Assembly: GCF_000799165.1 (NCBI RefSeq) | Contig: NZ_JUGF01000002.1 | Span: 434,001-498,000 of the forward strand | DNA length: 64,000 nt | From: Methylotenera versatilis 7 | GTDB lineage: Bacteria > Pseudomonadota > Gammaproteobacteria > Burkholderiales > Methylophilaceae | Direction of reading: 5' to 3' | In this document: piece by piece, positions 42,213 to 51,632 of the stretch | Layout of the letters: every line of letters begins with the position of its first letter | Position numbering within the stretch: position 1 is the stretch's first letter | Notes under the pieces: generated by a model | The model's input: only the letters and a program-made list of their open reading frames with translations | Databases searched by the model: none | What the model was told of the DNA's origin: nothing | Made by a program: the position numbers and the translations under genes

Positions 42213-43622
42213 ATGTCGGTTGCAAATGTAATGAAAATGGTAAAAGAAAACGACATCAAATTTGTCGATTTTCGTTTTACTGACACTCGCGGTAAAGAAC
42301 AACACGTTACGGTGCCTGTTTCTGCCTTTAACGAAGATAAATTTACCGAAGGTCATGCATTTGATGGCTCTTCAATTGCTGGTTGGAAAGGCATTCAAGC
42401 TTCTGACATGCAATTAATGCCTGACGCATCAACGGCAAACATCGATCCATTTATGGACGAACCTACATTGATTTTAACCTGTGACGTTGTTGATCCAACA
42501 GACGGTAAAGGTTACGATCGCGACCCGCGTTCATTAGCAAAACGCGCAGAAGCGTATTTAAAATCAAGCGGCTTGGGCGACACGGCTTACTTTGGTCCGG
42601 AGCCAGAATTCTTTATTTTCGATTCAATCAACTGGTCAGTTGATATGAGTGGCAGCTCAGTTAAAATCAACTCCGAAGAGGCCGCATGGTCATCTGGTGA
42701 GAAATTTGAAGGTGGTAATACTGGTCACCGCCCTGGCGTTAAAGGTGGTTATTTCCCAGTGCCACCAGTCGATTCATTACACGATGTACGCTCTGCAATG
42801 TGCATGACGTTAGAAGCGATGGGCGTGCCTGTTGAAGTGCATCACCATGAGGTTGCCACGGCTGGCCAATGTGAGATTGGTACTAAGTTTGCCACATTAA
42901 CGCAACGCGCTGATTGGACACAAATCTTAAAATATGTGGTGTTAAATACTGCACATGCGTATGGCAAAACAGCTACTTTCATGCCTAAACCAATGTTTGG
43001 CGATAACGGTTCTGGTATGCACGTACACCAATCTGTATGGAAAGATGGCAAGAACCTATTTGCTGGCGACGGTTATGCCGGCCTCAGTGAATTTGCTTTA
43101 TATTACATCGGCGGCATTATCAAACATGCGCGTGCATTAAATGCTATTACGAACCCTGGCACTAACTCATATAAACGCTTGGTTCCACACTATGAAGCAC
43201 CGGTAAAATTAGCTTACTCTGCTAAAAACCGTTCTGCTGCTATCCGTATTCCATTTGTACATTCTGATAAAGCCCGCCGTGTTGAAGCGCGTTTCCCAGA
43301 TCCGATTGCTAACCCATACCTGGCATTCTCTGCATTGCTAATGGCAGGTCTTGATGGCGTACAAAACAAAATTCACCCAGGTGAGCCAGCAACTAAAGAT
43401 TTGTACCATCTACCTCCAGAAGAAGATGCATTAATCCCAACAGTCTGCACTTCACTGGAGCAAGCGTTAGAGTATTTGGATAAAGATCGCGAGTTCTTAA
43501 CTCGTGGTGGCGTGTTCTCTGAGGATTGGATCGACTCTTACATTGCATTAAAAATGGAAGAAGTGACTAAATTACGCCAAACTCCACATCCAGTTGAGTT
43601 TGATCTGTACTACAGTTGTTAA
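42213..43622 (+). CDS. glnA: glutamine synthetase type I
   Basis: 469 residues. Seen: [19 protein letters not shown] start, metal ligands in [22 protein letters not shown] and ARFPDP, the catalytic flap region, and the adenylylation tyrosine in [11 protein letters not shown] near 398. The last identifies the GlnE-regulated beta subtype, dodecameric. Known role: ATP-dependent amidation of glutamate, the entry of ammonium. The start ATG at 42213 is preceded by AGGAGAGAGCA. A sigma-54 promoter lies upstream and a strong terminator 32 bp downstream. glnLG follow after one gene. Confidence 0.99.
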   Translation: MSVANVMKMVKENDIKFVDFRFTDTRGKEQHVTVPVSAFNEDKFTEGHAFDGSSIAGWKGIQASDMQLMPDASTANIDPFMDEPTLILTCDVVDPTDGKGYDRDPRSLAKRAEAYLKSSGLGDTAYFGPEPEFFIFDSINWSVDMSGSSVKINSEEAAWSSGEKFEGGNTGHRPGVKGGYFPVPPVDSLHDVRSAMCMTLEAMGVPVEVHHHEVATAGQCEIGTKFATLTQRADWTQILKYVVLNTAHAYGKTATFMPKPMFGDNGSGMHVHQSVWKDGKNLFAGDGYAGLSEFALYYIGGIIKHARALNAITNPGTNSYKRLVPHYEAPVKLAYSAKNRSAAIRIPFVHSDKARRVEARFPDPIANPYLAFSALLMAGLDGVQNKIHPGEPATKDLYHLPPEEDALIPTVCTSLEQALEYLDKDREFLTRGGVFSEDWIDSYIALKMEEVTKLRQTPHPVEFDLYYSC

Positions 43623-43653
43623 TCCAACATAGCTGTTAATTAATGCATGCACC

Positions 43654-43690
43654 AATAAAGGGCGACTTCGGTCGCCCTTTATTATTTTTT
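43654..43690 (+). terminator. rho-independent terminator of glnA
   Basis: AAAGGGCGAC, loop TTCG, GTCGCCCTTT, then ATTATTTTTT. A ten-pair stem with a UUCG tetraloop. It separates glnA from the downstream genes, so glnL/glnG must use their own promoter or read-through. Confidence 0.93.
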
Positions 43691-43796
43691 AACCGCAATC
43701 ACAATTTACAGTGGCCATACCTCACAAAAAACCACAGTCAACCACAATCACAAATAGCTCGTTGCTAACTACAACAGTCTCATCTAAACTATTGCC

Positions 43797-44315
43797 ATGA
43801 ATAAACAACTATCACTTTTAAGCATTATTTTATCGACATTAATCGTGCCTAATTTAGTGCATGCTGAAATCTATAAACATGTAGATTCTGAAGGTCGTGT
43901 TACGTATTCAAACGTAAAACTCAAAGGCGCCAAGAAACTAGATTTAGAGCCTGCGGACACTAATTTTGGCAGTGGTGGTAGCGAAGCTAACCGCTCGACA
44001 AACCGCGCTCCGCAAGCAAAGACAGCAACTCCCGCAAACTTCCCTAAAGTAGATGCAGGCACACAAAATCAGCGTGACGGCAAACGTAAAGATATTTTAC
44101 AAGCTGAGCTTGAGGCTGAAAAACAGGCTCTTGCCAAGGCGAAAGAGGCATATGCTGAAGGTGAATCCAAACCCGAAGTTTACAAAGCTGCCAATGGCAA
44201 AACCTTCCGCAACGTTGCGAAATTCGAAGAAAAAATGAAAGCTTTAAAAGACGATGTTGATGTTCATCAACGCAACATTGAGTTACTGACCAAAGAAATT
44301 AACGCCATTAATTAA
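43797..44315 (+). CDS. DUF4124 periplasmic protein
   Basis: 172 residues. A signal peptide (LLSIILSTLIVPNLVHA) is followed by the DUF4124 motif IYKHVDSEGRVTYSNVKLKG, then a Gly/Ser/Asn-rich linker and a C-terminal charged coiled coil (LQAELEAEKQALAKAKEAYA, FEEKMKALKDDVDVHQRNI). Known: DUF4124 domains are common in Beta- and Gammaproteobacteria and have no assigned function. It lies between glnA and glnL, 174 and 79 bp away. A run of CA-rich repeats (ACCACA/AATCACAA) lies just upstream at about 43695-43765. Confidence 0.85.
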   Translation: MNKQLSLLSIILSTLIVPNLVHAEIYKHVDSEGRVTYSNVKLKGAKKLDLEPADTNFGSGGSEANRSTNRAPQAKTATPANFPKVDAGTQNQRDGKRKDILQAELEAEKQALAKAKEAYAEGESKPEVYKAANGKTFRNVAKFEEKMKALKDDVDVHQRNIELLTKEINAIN

Positions 44316-44394
44316 TTTTTTTAAAACGTATTTAAAGCTGGCTTAGCTCTTGCTTATATACAAGCAATTATTTAATTGCTGTAGTATTTAACTC

Positions 44395-45489
44395 ATGGTT
44401 CAGAATATTCCCTCAGGCTTTTCTGGTTTAGAACACCTCGCCACTGCGGTGATACTGCTGAATCAATCACATCAAGTGGTCTATGCAAATCCCAGCACTG
44501 AAATTTTATTTGCCTTAAGCGCAACGCAAATATCCGGCAGTTATATTTCAGAAGTATTTTTGCATTGCGAAATATTACAGTTGGCCATTGATAATGCGGT
44601 TAAAAATGATAGCCCTTATCGCGAACATGAGTTTGCCATTACCACCGTGCGCCAACAATCATTTGCAGTCACCTGCACGGTAACACCAGTTGAAATGAGC
44701 CAAGCAAGTCTGTTACTAGAATTCCAGCAGATGGATCAGCAATTACGCATAGCGCGTGAAGAGCGTATGCTGATTCAGCAACAAGCCAACTCTGAATTAT
44801 TACGTAATTTAGCACATGAAATCCGTAACCCGCTTGGTGGTTTACGCGGTGCAGCGCAATTGTTGGAACATGAGTTACCTAACCCAAGTTTGCGCGAATA
44901 TACGCAGGTCATTATCAAAGAAGCGGATAGACTGCAAAGCTTGATGGACAGATTGCTGGTGCCGCATCGTGTACCCAAATATGAGCCAACCAATATTCAT
45001 GAAGTATTAGAACGCGTGCGTAGCTTATTGTTGGCAGAATCACCCAACAACATCAAAGTGCGCCGCGATTATGATACCAGTTTGCCCGATTTGATTGGTG
45101 ATCGCGAAAAACTGATTCAAGCTGTGTTGAATATTGCACGCAATGCCGTACAGGCGATGCAATCTAATGGCACAAGCGATGCCGAGATAGTTTTAAAAAC
45201 ACGTGCCGAACGCCAAGTGACCTTAGCAAAAAAACGTTATCGAGTCGCAATCAAATTACAAATTATTGATAATGGACCCGGCATCTCTGCCGATATAAAG
45301 GATAAGATTTTTTATCCGCTGGTGACTGGGCGTGAAGGTGGAAGCGGTTTGGGGCTTGCTCTGGCACAGACTTTTGTGACACAACACCATGGCATGATTG
45401 ATTGCGAAAGTCAGCCTGGTAAAACCTGCTTTACGATATTACTGCCCGTTGAAACATCGGCAATGAAATATGCCAATATTGTGCAGTGA
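44395..45489 (+). CDS. glnL: nitrogen regulation sensor kinase NtrB
   Basis: 364 residues, cytosolic (no membrane helix). PAS domain about 10-120 (LATAVILLNQSHQVVYANPS), HisKA with phospho-acceptor His in LAHEIRNPLGGLRGAAQ (about 140) and HATPase with DREKLIQAVLNIARNAVQAM, DNGPGIS and GGSGLGLALAQTF. Known role: phosphorylates NtrC at low nitrogen and dephosphorylates it when PII is bound. Followed 55 bp later by glnG, the cognate partner. Confidence 0.95.
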   Translation: MVQNIPSGFSGLEHLATAVILLNQSHQVVYANPSTEILFALSATQISGSYISEVFLHCEILQLAIDNAVKNDSPYREHEFAITTVRQQSFAVTCTVTPVEMSQASLLLEFQQMDQQLRIAREERMLIQQQANSELLRNLAHEIRNPLGGLRGAAQLLEHELPNPSLREYTQVIIKEADRLQSLMDRLLVPHRVPKYEPTNIHEVLERVRSLLLAESPNNIKVRRDYDTSLPDLIGDREKLIQAVLNIARNAVQAMQSNGTSDAEIVLKTRAERQVTLAKKRYRVAIKLQIIDNGPGISADIKDKIFYPLVTGREGGSGLGLALAQTFVTQHHGMIDCESQPGKTCFTILLPVETSAMKYANIVQ

Positions 45490-45544
45490 TCATTGATTGA
45501 ATAAGGCCTAAAGTAAAAGAGTTAAACAATTTTATGAGAGAAAT

Positions 45545-46933
45545 ATGAAACCAATTTGGATTTTAGACGATGATAAATCGATTCGCTGGGTGTTCGAAAA
45601 AGCCTTAGCACGTACAGATTTAGAGTTCAAAACTTTTTCTTCTGTCGCCGAAGCACTTAACGCTTTAAACCGCGAACAGCCACAAGTTGTGGTCAGTGAT
45701 ATCCGCATGCCAAACGGTTCTGGCTTGGATTTTTTAAGTGAGATCAAACAGCGTTATCCTGAAATTCCAGTCATCATCATGACAGCCTATTCTGACTTAG
45801 AGAGCGCAGTAGCAGCTTTTCAAGGCGGTGCATTTGAATATCTAGCCAAACCTTTCGATGTCGATCAAGCCATTGACGTGATTAAGCGCGCAGTAGAAGA
45901 AAGCATGCGCCAAGCCGTTGAAACGGTAGCTTTGGAAGAAACACCTGAAATCATTGGTCAAGCACCAGCCATGCAAGAGGTTTTTCGGGCCATTGGCAGG
46001 TTAAGTCGCTCACACGCAACAGTGTTAATCAATGGTGAATCGGGCAGTGGTAAAGAGTTGGTCGCCAGCGCATTGCACAAACACAGTCCGCGTGCAGAAA
46101 AACCATTTATCGCCATTAATACCGCAGCAATTCCAAAAGACTTATTAGAGTCTGAATTATTCGGCCATGAACGTGGCGCATTCACAGGCGCAGCAGCCTC
46201 GCGCCGTGGACGTTTTGAGCAAGCGGATAACGGTACATTATTTTTAGACGAGATTGGCGATATGCCAGCCGATTTACAAACTCGTCTATTGCGCGTGTTA
46301 AGTGACGGCCAATTTTATCGGGTGGGCGGCCACCAACCAATCAAAGTCAACGTGCGCGTGATTGCCGCTACCCATCAGGATTTAGAAGAGCGTGTGAAGC
46401 TAGGCTTGTTCCGCGAAGACTTATTCCACCGTTTAAATGTCATTCGCTTGCGGCTCCCACCACTGCGCGAACGTCGCGAAGATATACCACATTTGACAAA
46501 ACATTTTTTAACGCAAAGTGCGATTCAGCTGGGTGTAGAGCCGAAACAGCTATCGGCCGCTGCGCTGCGCTATCTAACCGCAGTTAACTGGAGCGGCAAC
46601 GTTCGCCAACTGGAAAATGTATGCCACTGGTTAACCGTGATGGCGCCGGGTCAAAGCGTGGACGTTGTAGATTTACCGCCAGAATTAAAAGAGGACACCA
46701 GCAAAACCATCAGTGCGAGCTCATGGCAAGAAGCCTTGGCGCAAGAGGTATCTGACGCATTGAATCGTGGCGAGCAAAATGTACTGGAAGCGCGCACCAA
46801 AGATTTTGAGCGCGTGATGATTATTAAAGCCCTGCAACATACCGATGGCCGTCGTATTGAAGCGGCCAATCAACTTGGTATGGGGCGCAACACTCTAACG
46901 CGGAAGATTCAGGAGCTGGATATTAAAGAATAG
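45545..46933 (+). CDS. glnG: nitrogen regulation response regulator NtrC
   Basis: 462 residues. Receiver with acidic pair DDD near 9-11 and phospho-acceptor Asp in VVSDIRMPNGSGL near 51; AAA+ domain with Walker A GESGSGKE near 166, the sigma-54 contact motif GAFTGAA near 215, Walker B LFLDEIGDMP and sensor VIAATHQDLE; Fis-type helix-turn-helix at the end (RRIEAANQLGMGRNTLTRKIQEL). Known role: sigma-54 activator of nitrogen genes, including the glnA promoter in this window. Start ATG at 45545 follows GAGAGAAAT. Confidence 0.97.
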   Translation: MKPIWILDDDKSIRWVFEKALARTDLEFKTFSSVAEALNALNREQPQVVVSDIRMPNGSGLDFLSEIKQRYPEIPVIIMTAYSDLESAVAAFQGGAFEYLAKPFDVDQAIDVIKRAVEESMRQAVETVALEETPEIIGQAPAMQEVFRAIGRLSRSHATVLINGESGSGKELVASALHKHSPRAEKPFIAINTAAIPKDLLESELFGHERGAFTGAAASRRGRFEQADNGTLFLDEIGDMPADLQTRLLRVLSDGQFYRVGGHQPIKVNVRVIAATHQDLEERVKLGLFREDLFHRLNVIRLRLPPLRERREDIPHLTKHFLTQSAIQLGVEPKQLSAAALRYLTAVNWSGNVRQLENVCHWLTVMAPGQSVDVVDLPPELKEDTSKTISASSWQEALAQEVSDALNRGEQNVLEARTKDFERVMIIKALQHTDGRRIEAANQLGMGRNTLTRKIQELDIKE

Positions 46934-46968
46934 AAAACTTAAAAAATCACTGTAACTGTGCATTAAGT

Positions 46969-47520
46969 TTATGTAGTTCTAAAGCTCCATCTAGGGATAA
47001 TAAGTAAAGCGATAATGGAAATCAAAGCAACACTTAAATTAACCCAAATGATCACCGGATAGGCGGCAATTCGTTCTGGATAGATAGCAATAGTTGCTCC
47101 CATACCAATTGCGTTTCCCCCAGCCACTAACACGGCAGCGGCAAACAAATGGAATCGTCTGGCTTTGTTGGCGACAAGCGTCCATTCTGGATCTGCATGA
47201 TAGCTAGGTAAGCTTTCATTTGCGCTATCCAGTTTTTCCAGCTCATAGAGAAAACGCCGAAGATTTGCAATTGCCCGCTCAGCCATTACATTCAGAAAAA
47301 CCAAGCAAATAGACGCGACTGAAAATCCTAAAACTAGCCATTCAATTGGCAGTGTGTTGCTGCCTGCAGAGGGTTTTAATGCAACAATTGCTGCCAGCAA
47401 ACTGACCGTTAACATAACATATAAGGTCAGTGCTTGTTGACGTTGTGCGATACGAACATTGATTTCTTGATATGCCGCAATAAAACGATAATTTGCATCT
47501 ACATGAGATTTAACAGCCAT
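46969..47520 (-). CDS. four-helix membrane protein of unknown function
   Basis: 183 residues not recognised as a named family. Four hydrophobic helices: about 32-47, 59-78, 127-147 and 157-176 (QALTLYVMLTVSLLAAIVAL, WLVLGFSVASICLVFLNVMA, AAAVLVAGGNAIGMGATIAI, VIIWVNLSVALISIIALLII). A cytoplasmic loop of about 45 residues (RRFLYELEKLDSANESLPSYH) separates helices 2 and 3. It starts 28 bp after prfA on the same strand and is convergent with glnG. It may share the hemA-prfA transcript. Confidence 0.75.
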   Translation of the reverse strand: MAVKSHVDANYRFIAAYQEINVRIAQRQQALTLYVMLTVSLLAAIVALKPSAGSNTLPIEWLVLGFSVASICLVFLNVMAERAIANLRRFLYELEKLDSANESLPSYHADPEWTLVANKARRFHLFAAAVLVAGGNAIGMGATIAIYPERIAAYPVIIWVNLSVALISIIALLIIPRWSFRTT

Positions 47521-47548
47521 GATTTAAATAGTCTTCTGATGATTTAAG

Positions 47549-48631
47549 TTAATTATCTTCACCCAAGCTCGCCAGCAAATCTGCCTGATGTTCTGCAGAT
47601 AACGCACTAATCAACTCATCCATATCACCTTCGGTAATCGCATCAATCTTATACAACGTTAAGTTGATGCGATGATCGGTGATGCGGCCTTGCGGATAGT
47701 TGTAGGTACGAATGCGCTCACTTCTATCGCCAGAGCCAATTAGGCTTTTACGCTCACTAGCGATTGCACTATTTTGCGCATCCACTTGTTTAGATTTAAT
47801 GCGTGCAGCAAGTACAGCCATCGCCTGAGCTTTATTCGCATGCTGGCTACGACCTTCCTGACATTCCACCACAATACCTGTTGGATTATGCGTAATACGC
47901 ACAGCAGAATCGGTTTTATTAATATGTTGCCCACCAGCACCTGATGCCCGATAAGTATCGATACGAATATCGGCTGGATTAATGACCACATCATCAATTT
48001 CGTCAGCTTCTGGCAGAACAGCAACTGTGCAAGCGGATGTATGGATACGACCTTGCGTTTCAGTGTCAGGCACACGTTGTACGCGGTGACCGCCACTTTC
48101 GAATTTCAATTTAGAATACGCACCGTAACCTTCAATTTTAGCGATGATTTCCTTGTAGCCGCCCATCTCACCTTCGTTGGCAGACATGATTTCCACGCGC
48201 CACTTTTGACGTTCTGCGTAGCGCGAATACATACGGTATAAATCGCCTGCAAACAAACCAGATTCATCGCCGCCAGTGCCTGCACGGATCTCCAGGAAGA
48301 TATTTTTGTCGTCATTGGGGTCTTTAGGCAGCAATAGTTTCTGCAATTCCATTTCAACCGTTTCCAGCTTGATTTTGCCTGCATCGATTTCTTCTTGGGC
48401 AAACTCCTTCATATCAGGATCACTTAACATTTGCTGTGCTTCGGCAATATCTGCCTCAGCCTGTTCAAATGCGTGATACTGCTCAACAATCGGTGTAATC
48501 TCCGCGTGCTCCTGCGTAAGCTTTCTGTAGGCATCCATATTATTGGTCACGCCCTCACTACTCATCAGGCGGTTTATTTCTTCTAAACGCTCGCTTAAAG
48601 TGGCGAGCTTTCTAATCATGCTAGGTTTCAT
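47549..48631 (-). CDS. prfA: peptide chain release factor 1
   Basis: 360 residues from ATG at 48631 (MKPSMIRKL), the usual length and opening; a TTG at 48652 would add seven. Seen: the stop-codon reading loop [19 protein letters not shown], with PDT at the P-x-T position, and the catalytic GGQ in [17 protein letters not shown]. Known role: terminates translation at UAG and UAA. Gap of 29 bp to hemA upstream. prmC, often next in order, is not present here. Confidence 0.98.
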   Translation of the reverse strand: MKPSMIRKLATLSERLEEINRLMSSEGVTNNMDAYRKLTQEHAEITPIVEQYHAFEQAEADIAEAQQMLSDPDMKEFAQEEIDAGKIKLETVEMELQKLLLPKDPNDDKNIFLEIRAGTGGDESGLFAGDLYRMYSRYAERQKWRVEIMSANEGEMGGYKEIIAKIEGYGAYSKLKFESGGHRVQRVPDTETQGRIHTSACTVAVLPEADEIDDVVINPADIRIDTYRASGAGGQHINKTDSAVRITHNPTGIVVECQEGRSQHANKAQAMAVLAARIKSKQVDAQNSAIASERKSLIGSGDRSERIRTYNYPQGRITDHRINLTLYKIDAITEGDMDELISALSAEHQADLLASLGEDN

Positions 48632-48660
48632 AATATACCGGGTTTCATTCAATACTTCTT

Positions 48661-49905
48661 TTAGTGTTTAATTTGGTAAAGCTGGCGGACGATTTGTTCA
48701 ATCCTTGCGTGTTCATCGCCGTGCGTTTGATTGAGTAAATGACTAGGGGCGTGCAAAAATTTATTGGTTAAGGCATTACTGAGCGCCTCCAAAACAACCT
48801 CGGCACTTTCCCCCTTTTGAATCAGCTTAAGTGCTTTCCCCAGTTCAGTCTTTCGTACTGCTTCGGCTTGGTCGCGCAAGGCTTTAATGGTCGGAACCGC
48901 ATCACGTTTTTTAAACCATTGCATAAAGCCTTCAACGCGCGCGGCTACGATTAATTCCGCATTAACCGCTGCTTCCTGACGATTTTCCATGCCATCCGCC
49001 ACCACTTGTGCCAAATCATCCACGGTATACAAAAAAACATCGTCCAACTGTGCGACTTCCGGCTCAATATCACGTGGAACAGCTAAATCCACCATAAACA
49101 TCGGGCGATGACGGCGTGTTTTAATTGCACGCTCTACCATACCCAAGCCCACAATCGGCAATTGGCTGGCGGTACTGGTAATGACAATATCGAATTCAGA
49201 AAAATACCCCGGCAAATCATTTAGCAGAATCGCATGACCACCAACTTTATTGGCCAGTTGCAAGCCGCGCTCAATCGTGCGATTCGCAATGGTCATGGAT
49301 TTTGGCTTTTGCGCGGCAAAATGATCTGCGCACAGCTCTATCATCTCGCCAGCACCAATAAACAATATTTTCTGCTGGCTGATGTCACCAAATATTCGCT
49401 GTGCTAGCTTAATCGTAGCGGCTGCCATTGAAATGGAACTGCCACCGATGTCAGTATTGGTGCGCACCTCTTTGGCGACTTCAAATGTGCGCTGAAACAA
49501 TTTATGTAAAAGCGTTCCTAAAGTACCGGCATCTTGCGCGATTTTAACGGATTGCTTGAACTGCCCCAGAATTTGCGGCTCGCCTAACACCATGCTATCT
49601 AAACCAGATGCCACGCGAAACGCATGTTTTACCGCTTCCTGATTGCTCAAGGTATAAGTATAGGGCTGAATATTATTGAAATCTAAACGATGATAATTGG
49701 CCAACCAATTGACGATTGGTTCTGGCGTGTTGGTCTGCACGTAGATTTCCGTGCGGTTACAAGTAGACAAAATCGCCGCCTCAGCCACGTTCTGCGCGGT
49801 TAAATCGCTGAGTGCATGACGCAAAACATCTGGATTAAACGCGACATGCTCACGAATGGAAATAGGGGCAGTGGTGTGGTTAACACCAATTGTATAAAGC
49901 TGCAT
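48661..49905 (-). CDS. hemA: glutamyl-tRNA reductase
   Basis: 414 residues. Catalytic Cys in [12 protein letters not shown] near residue 50, tRNA/substrate pocket [17 protein letters not shown] near 99, NADPH fold [14 protein letters not shown] near 182, quinate/shikimate-like domain and the C-terminal dimerisation helices. Known role: reduces glutamyl-tRNA to glutamate-1-semialdehyde, the first committed step of heme synthesis by the C5 route. hemB lies in the same window, 9 kb away. Divergent from rpe with 132 bp between starts. Confidence 0.97.
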   Translation of the reverse strand: MQLYTIGVNHTTAPISIREHVAFNPDVLRHALSDLTAQNVAEAAILSTCNRTEIYVQTNTPEPIVNWLANYHRLDFNNIQPYTYTLSNQEAVKHAFRVASGLDSMVLGEPQILGQFKQSVKIAQDAGTLGTLLHKLFQRTFEVAKEVRTNTDIGGSSISMAAATIKLAQRIFGDISQQKILFIGAGEMIELCADHFAAQKPKSMTIANRTIERGLQLANKVGGHAILLNDLPGYFSEFDIVITSTASQLPIVGLGMVERAIKTRRHRPMFMVDLAVPRDIEPEVAQLDDVFLYTVDDLAQVVADGMENRQEAAVNAELIVAARVEGFMQWFKKRDAVPTIKALRDQAEAVRKTELGKALKLIQKGESAEVVLEALSNALTNKFLHAPSHLLNQTHGDEHARIEQIVRQLYQIKH

Positions 49906-50037
49906 TATGTAATTTTGAAGTATCAGCTTATGTTAAGCAAGTTATCTTAAAGAAAAGCGCATTTCTTAAAAGCGTAAAATGGCGTTAAAATAACGCTTTA
50001 GCCATTAATTTAGATGACTTGTTAGGAAATTATAGCC

Positions 50038-50745
50038 ATGAGTAAAACTTTTAGAATCGCCCCAAGTATTTTATCCGCTAACTTTGCCAAGCTTGGTCAG
50101 GAAATCGACGATGTGATTACATCGGGCACAGACTTAGTGCACTTTGATGTCATGGATAATCACTATGTGCCAAACTTAACCATCGGGCCATTGGTGTGCG
50201 AAGCGATTCGTGAAACTGCAGCGCGCGTTGGCGGTATTATTGATGTACATTTAATGGTAGAGCCAGTGGATCGTATCATTCCAGACTTTGCCAAAGCAGG
50301 CGCGAACATTATTACATTCCATCCGGAAGCCTCTAAACATATCGACCGCTCACTAGCGATGATTCGCGATTTAGGCTGTAAATCTGGCTTGGTATTCAAT
50401 CCGGCAACACCGCTGCATTATTTAGACCATGTATTGGATAAAGTCGATATGGTGTTATTAATGTCGGTTAACCCTGGTTTTGGCGGCCAGAAATTCATTC
50501 CGGAAACCTTAAACAAACTACGTTTAGCACGTGCAAAAATCGATGCTTACACCGCACAAACAGGCCGTGAAATCTGGTTAGAAGTGGACGGCGGCGTAAA
50601 CGCTCAAAATATTGCAGAAATTGCACGCGCAGGCGCTGATACATTTGTTGCAGGCTCTGCCATTTTCAGCAAACCATTGGACTCTGACAAAAATCGTTAC
50701 AACACGATCGTAGGCGAAATGCGTGCGGCTTTAGCGACCGTTTAA
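50038..50745 (+). CDS. rpe: ribulose-phosphate 3-epimerase
   Basis: 235 residues. TIM-barrel with [17 protein letters not shown] near 34 (metal His/Asp), [14 protein letters not shown] near 68, [15 protein letters not shown] near 142 and [25 protein letters not shown] with the second Asp. Known role: interconverts ribulose-5-phosphate and xylulose-5-phosphate; in a ribulose-monophosphate methylotroph it also supports formaldehyde fixation, which is inference from the organism type. First gene of rpe-gph. RBS TTAGGAAATTATAGCC before ATG. Confidence 0.97.
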   Translation: MSKTFRIAPSILSANFAKLGQEIDDVITSGTDLVHFDVMDNHYVPNLTIGPLVCEAIRETAARVGGIIDVHLMVEPVDRIIPDFAKAGANIITFHPEASKHIDRSLAMIRDLGCKSGLVFNPATPLHYLDHVLDKVDMVLLMSVNPGFGGQKFIPETLNKLRLARAKIDAYTAQTGREIWLEVDGGVNAQNIAEIARAGADTFVAGSAIFSKPLDSDKNRYNTIVGEMRAALATV

Positions 50746-50768
50746 TTTTCTAGCTTAAAGTAATACAT

Positions 50769-51455
50769 TTGCAAAAAACGGCGGATAAGCAATTCAAGGT
50801 CAAGCTGGTGATGTTTGACCTTGACGGTACGCTGATCGATACCGCGCCGCAAATTGCAGAAGCTATGAACTTGGCACTGACTGATTTGGGCTTAAATAAA
50901 TTACCCATCAGCCGAATAACTGACTACATTGGCGCAGGTGTAGATGCACTGATTAAGCGTTGTTTAACAGATAATTTACATGATGAATCTGATGCAACAT
51001 TACTAGAGCAAGCACAAGCGGCTTTTTTTGTACATTATGCCAACAATGTCACAAAAAGTTTGCCATACCATGGCGTCATTTCTGGCCTGCGAGCGGTTAA
51101 GTCCAAAGATTTTAAGATGGCCTGCGTGACCAACAAACCGGAAAGATTTACGCTGCCTTTATTACAGGCAAGCGGATTAATCGATTTTTTTGAATTGGTT
51201 GTTTCTGGTGATAGTTTGCCAAAAAAGAAGCCAGACCCTATGCAACTGCAATATATTTGTGCAAAATTGGGTGTATTAACAACAAACGCTTTATTAGTAG
51301 GTGATTCAAACACTGATATTGCGGCAGCACGAGCCGCGGGGTGTCCGATTGTTACCATGTCTTACGGTTACAATCAAGGCATACCGATTGAGGTAACGAT
51401 GGTAGATGCAATAATTGACGATTTAAGCGGGTTAACTAAAATTTTAATGAATTAA
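50769..51455 (+). CDS. gph: phosphoglycolate phosphatase
   Basis: 228 residues, HAD fold. Motif I MFDLDGTLIDT near 15-25, motif II CVTNKPE near 118, motif III KKKPDP and motif IV GDSNTDIAAARAAG. Known role: hydrolyses 2-phosphoglycolate from DNA repair. TTG at 50769 is the only start leaving the first strand complete; it lacks a clear ribosome-binding site, so translation may depend on rpe, 23 bp upstream. The next start ATG at 50811 would cut into motif I. Confidence 0.93.
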   Translation: MQKTADKQFKVKLVMFDLDGTLIDTAPQIAEAMNLALTDLGLNKLPISRITDYIGAGVDALIKRCLTDNLHDESDATLLEQAQAAFFVHYANNVTKSLPYHGVISGLRAVKSKDFKMACVTNKPERFTLPLLQASGLIDFFELVVSGDSLPKKKPDPMQLQYICAKLGVLTTNALLVGDSNTDIAAARAAGCPIVTMSYGYNQGIPIEVTMVDAIIDDLSGLTKILMN

Positions 51456-51460
51456 TAAAT

Positions 51461-51517
51461 ATGACTTTTCGAAACAATCATTTTCACTATTGGCGCCCTT
51501 ATTGGCGAAGCGAATAA
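51461..51517 (+). CDS. candidate Trp-containing leader peptide before trpE
   Basis: An 18-codon reading frame, MTFRNNHFHYWRPYWRSE, with Trp codons at positions 11 and 15, lies between gph and trpE. The DNA repeats TGGCGAA at 51503-51509 and 51519-51525, and both can pair with TTCGCCA at 51557-51563, giving mutually exclusive hairpins as in attenuators. Against it: no ribosome-binding site and no intrinsic terminator before trpE. May be chance. Confidence 0.3.
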   Translation: MTFRNNHFHYWRPYWRSE

Positions 51518-51574
51518 TTGGCGAAACGCTAGATTGAAATCGAGCTTCCGCCTGGATTCGCCACAATAATGACA

Positions 51575-51604
51575 TTGCGTTACGCATTAACTTAACGCTA
51601 TAAA
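51575..51604 (+). promoter_or_regulatory. candidate sigma-70 promoter of trpE
   Basis: TTGCGT at 51575-51580 and TATAAA at 51599-51604 are 18 bp apart. The start would be near 51611, leaving about 22 bases before the trpE ATG. The -10 box is fair and the -35 box partial. If this is the main promoter the leader peptide upstream would not be in the trpE mRNA. Confidence 0.4.
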
Positions 51605-51632
51605 AACAGTAGAAAAATGATTAGGAAGACAT

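Noticed and set aside
46935-46970. Inverted repeat AAACTTAA/TTAAGTTT between glnG and the membrane-protein gene
   Set aside because: Eight AT-only pairs with a long loop; too weak to call as terminator.
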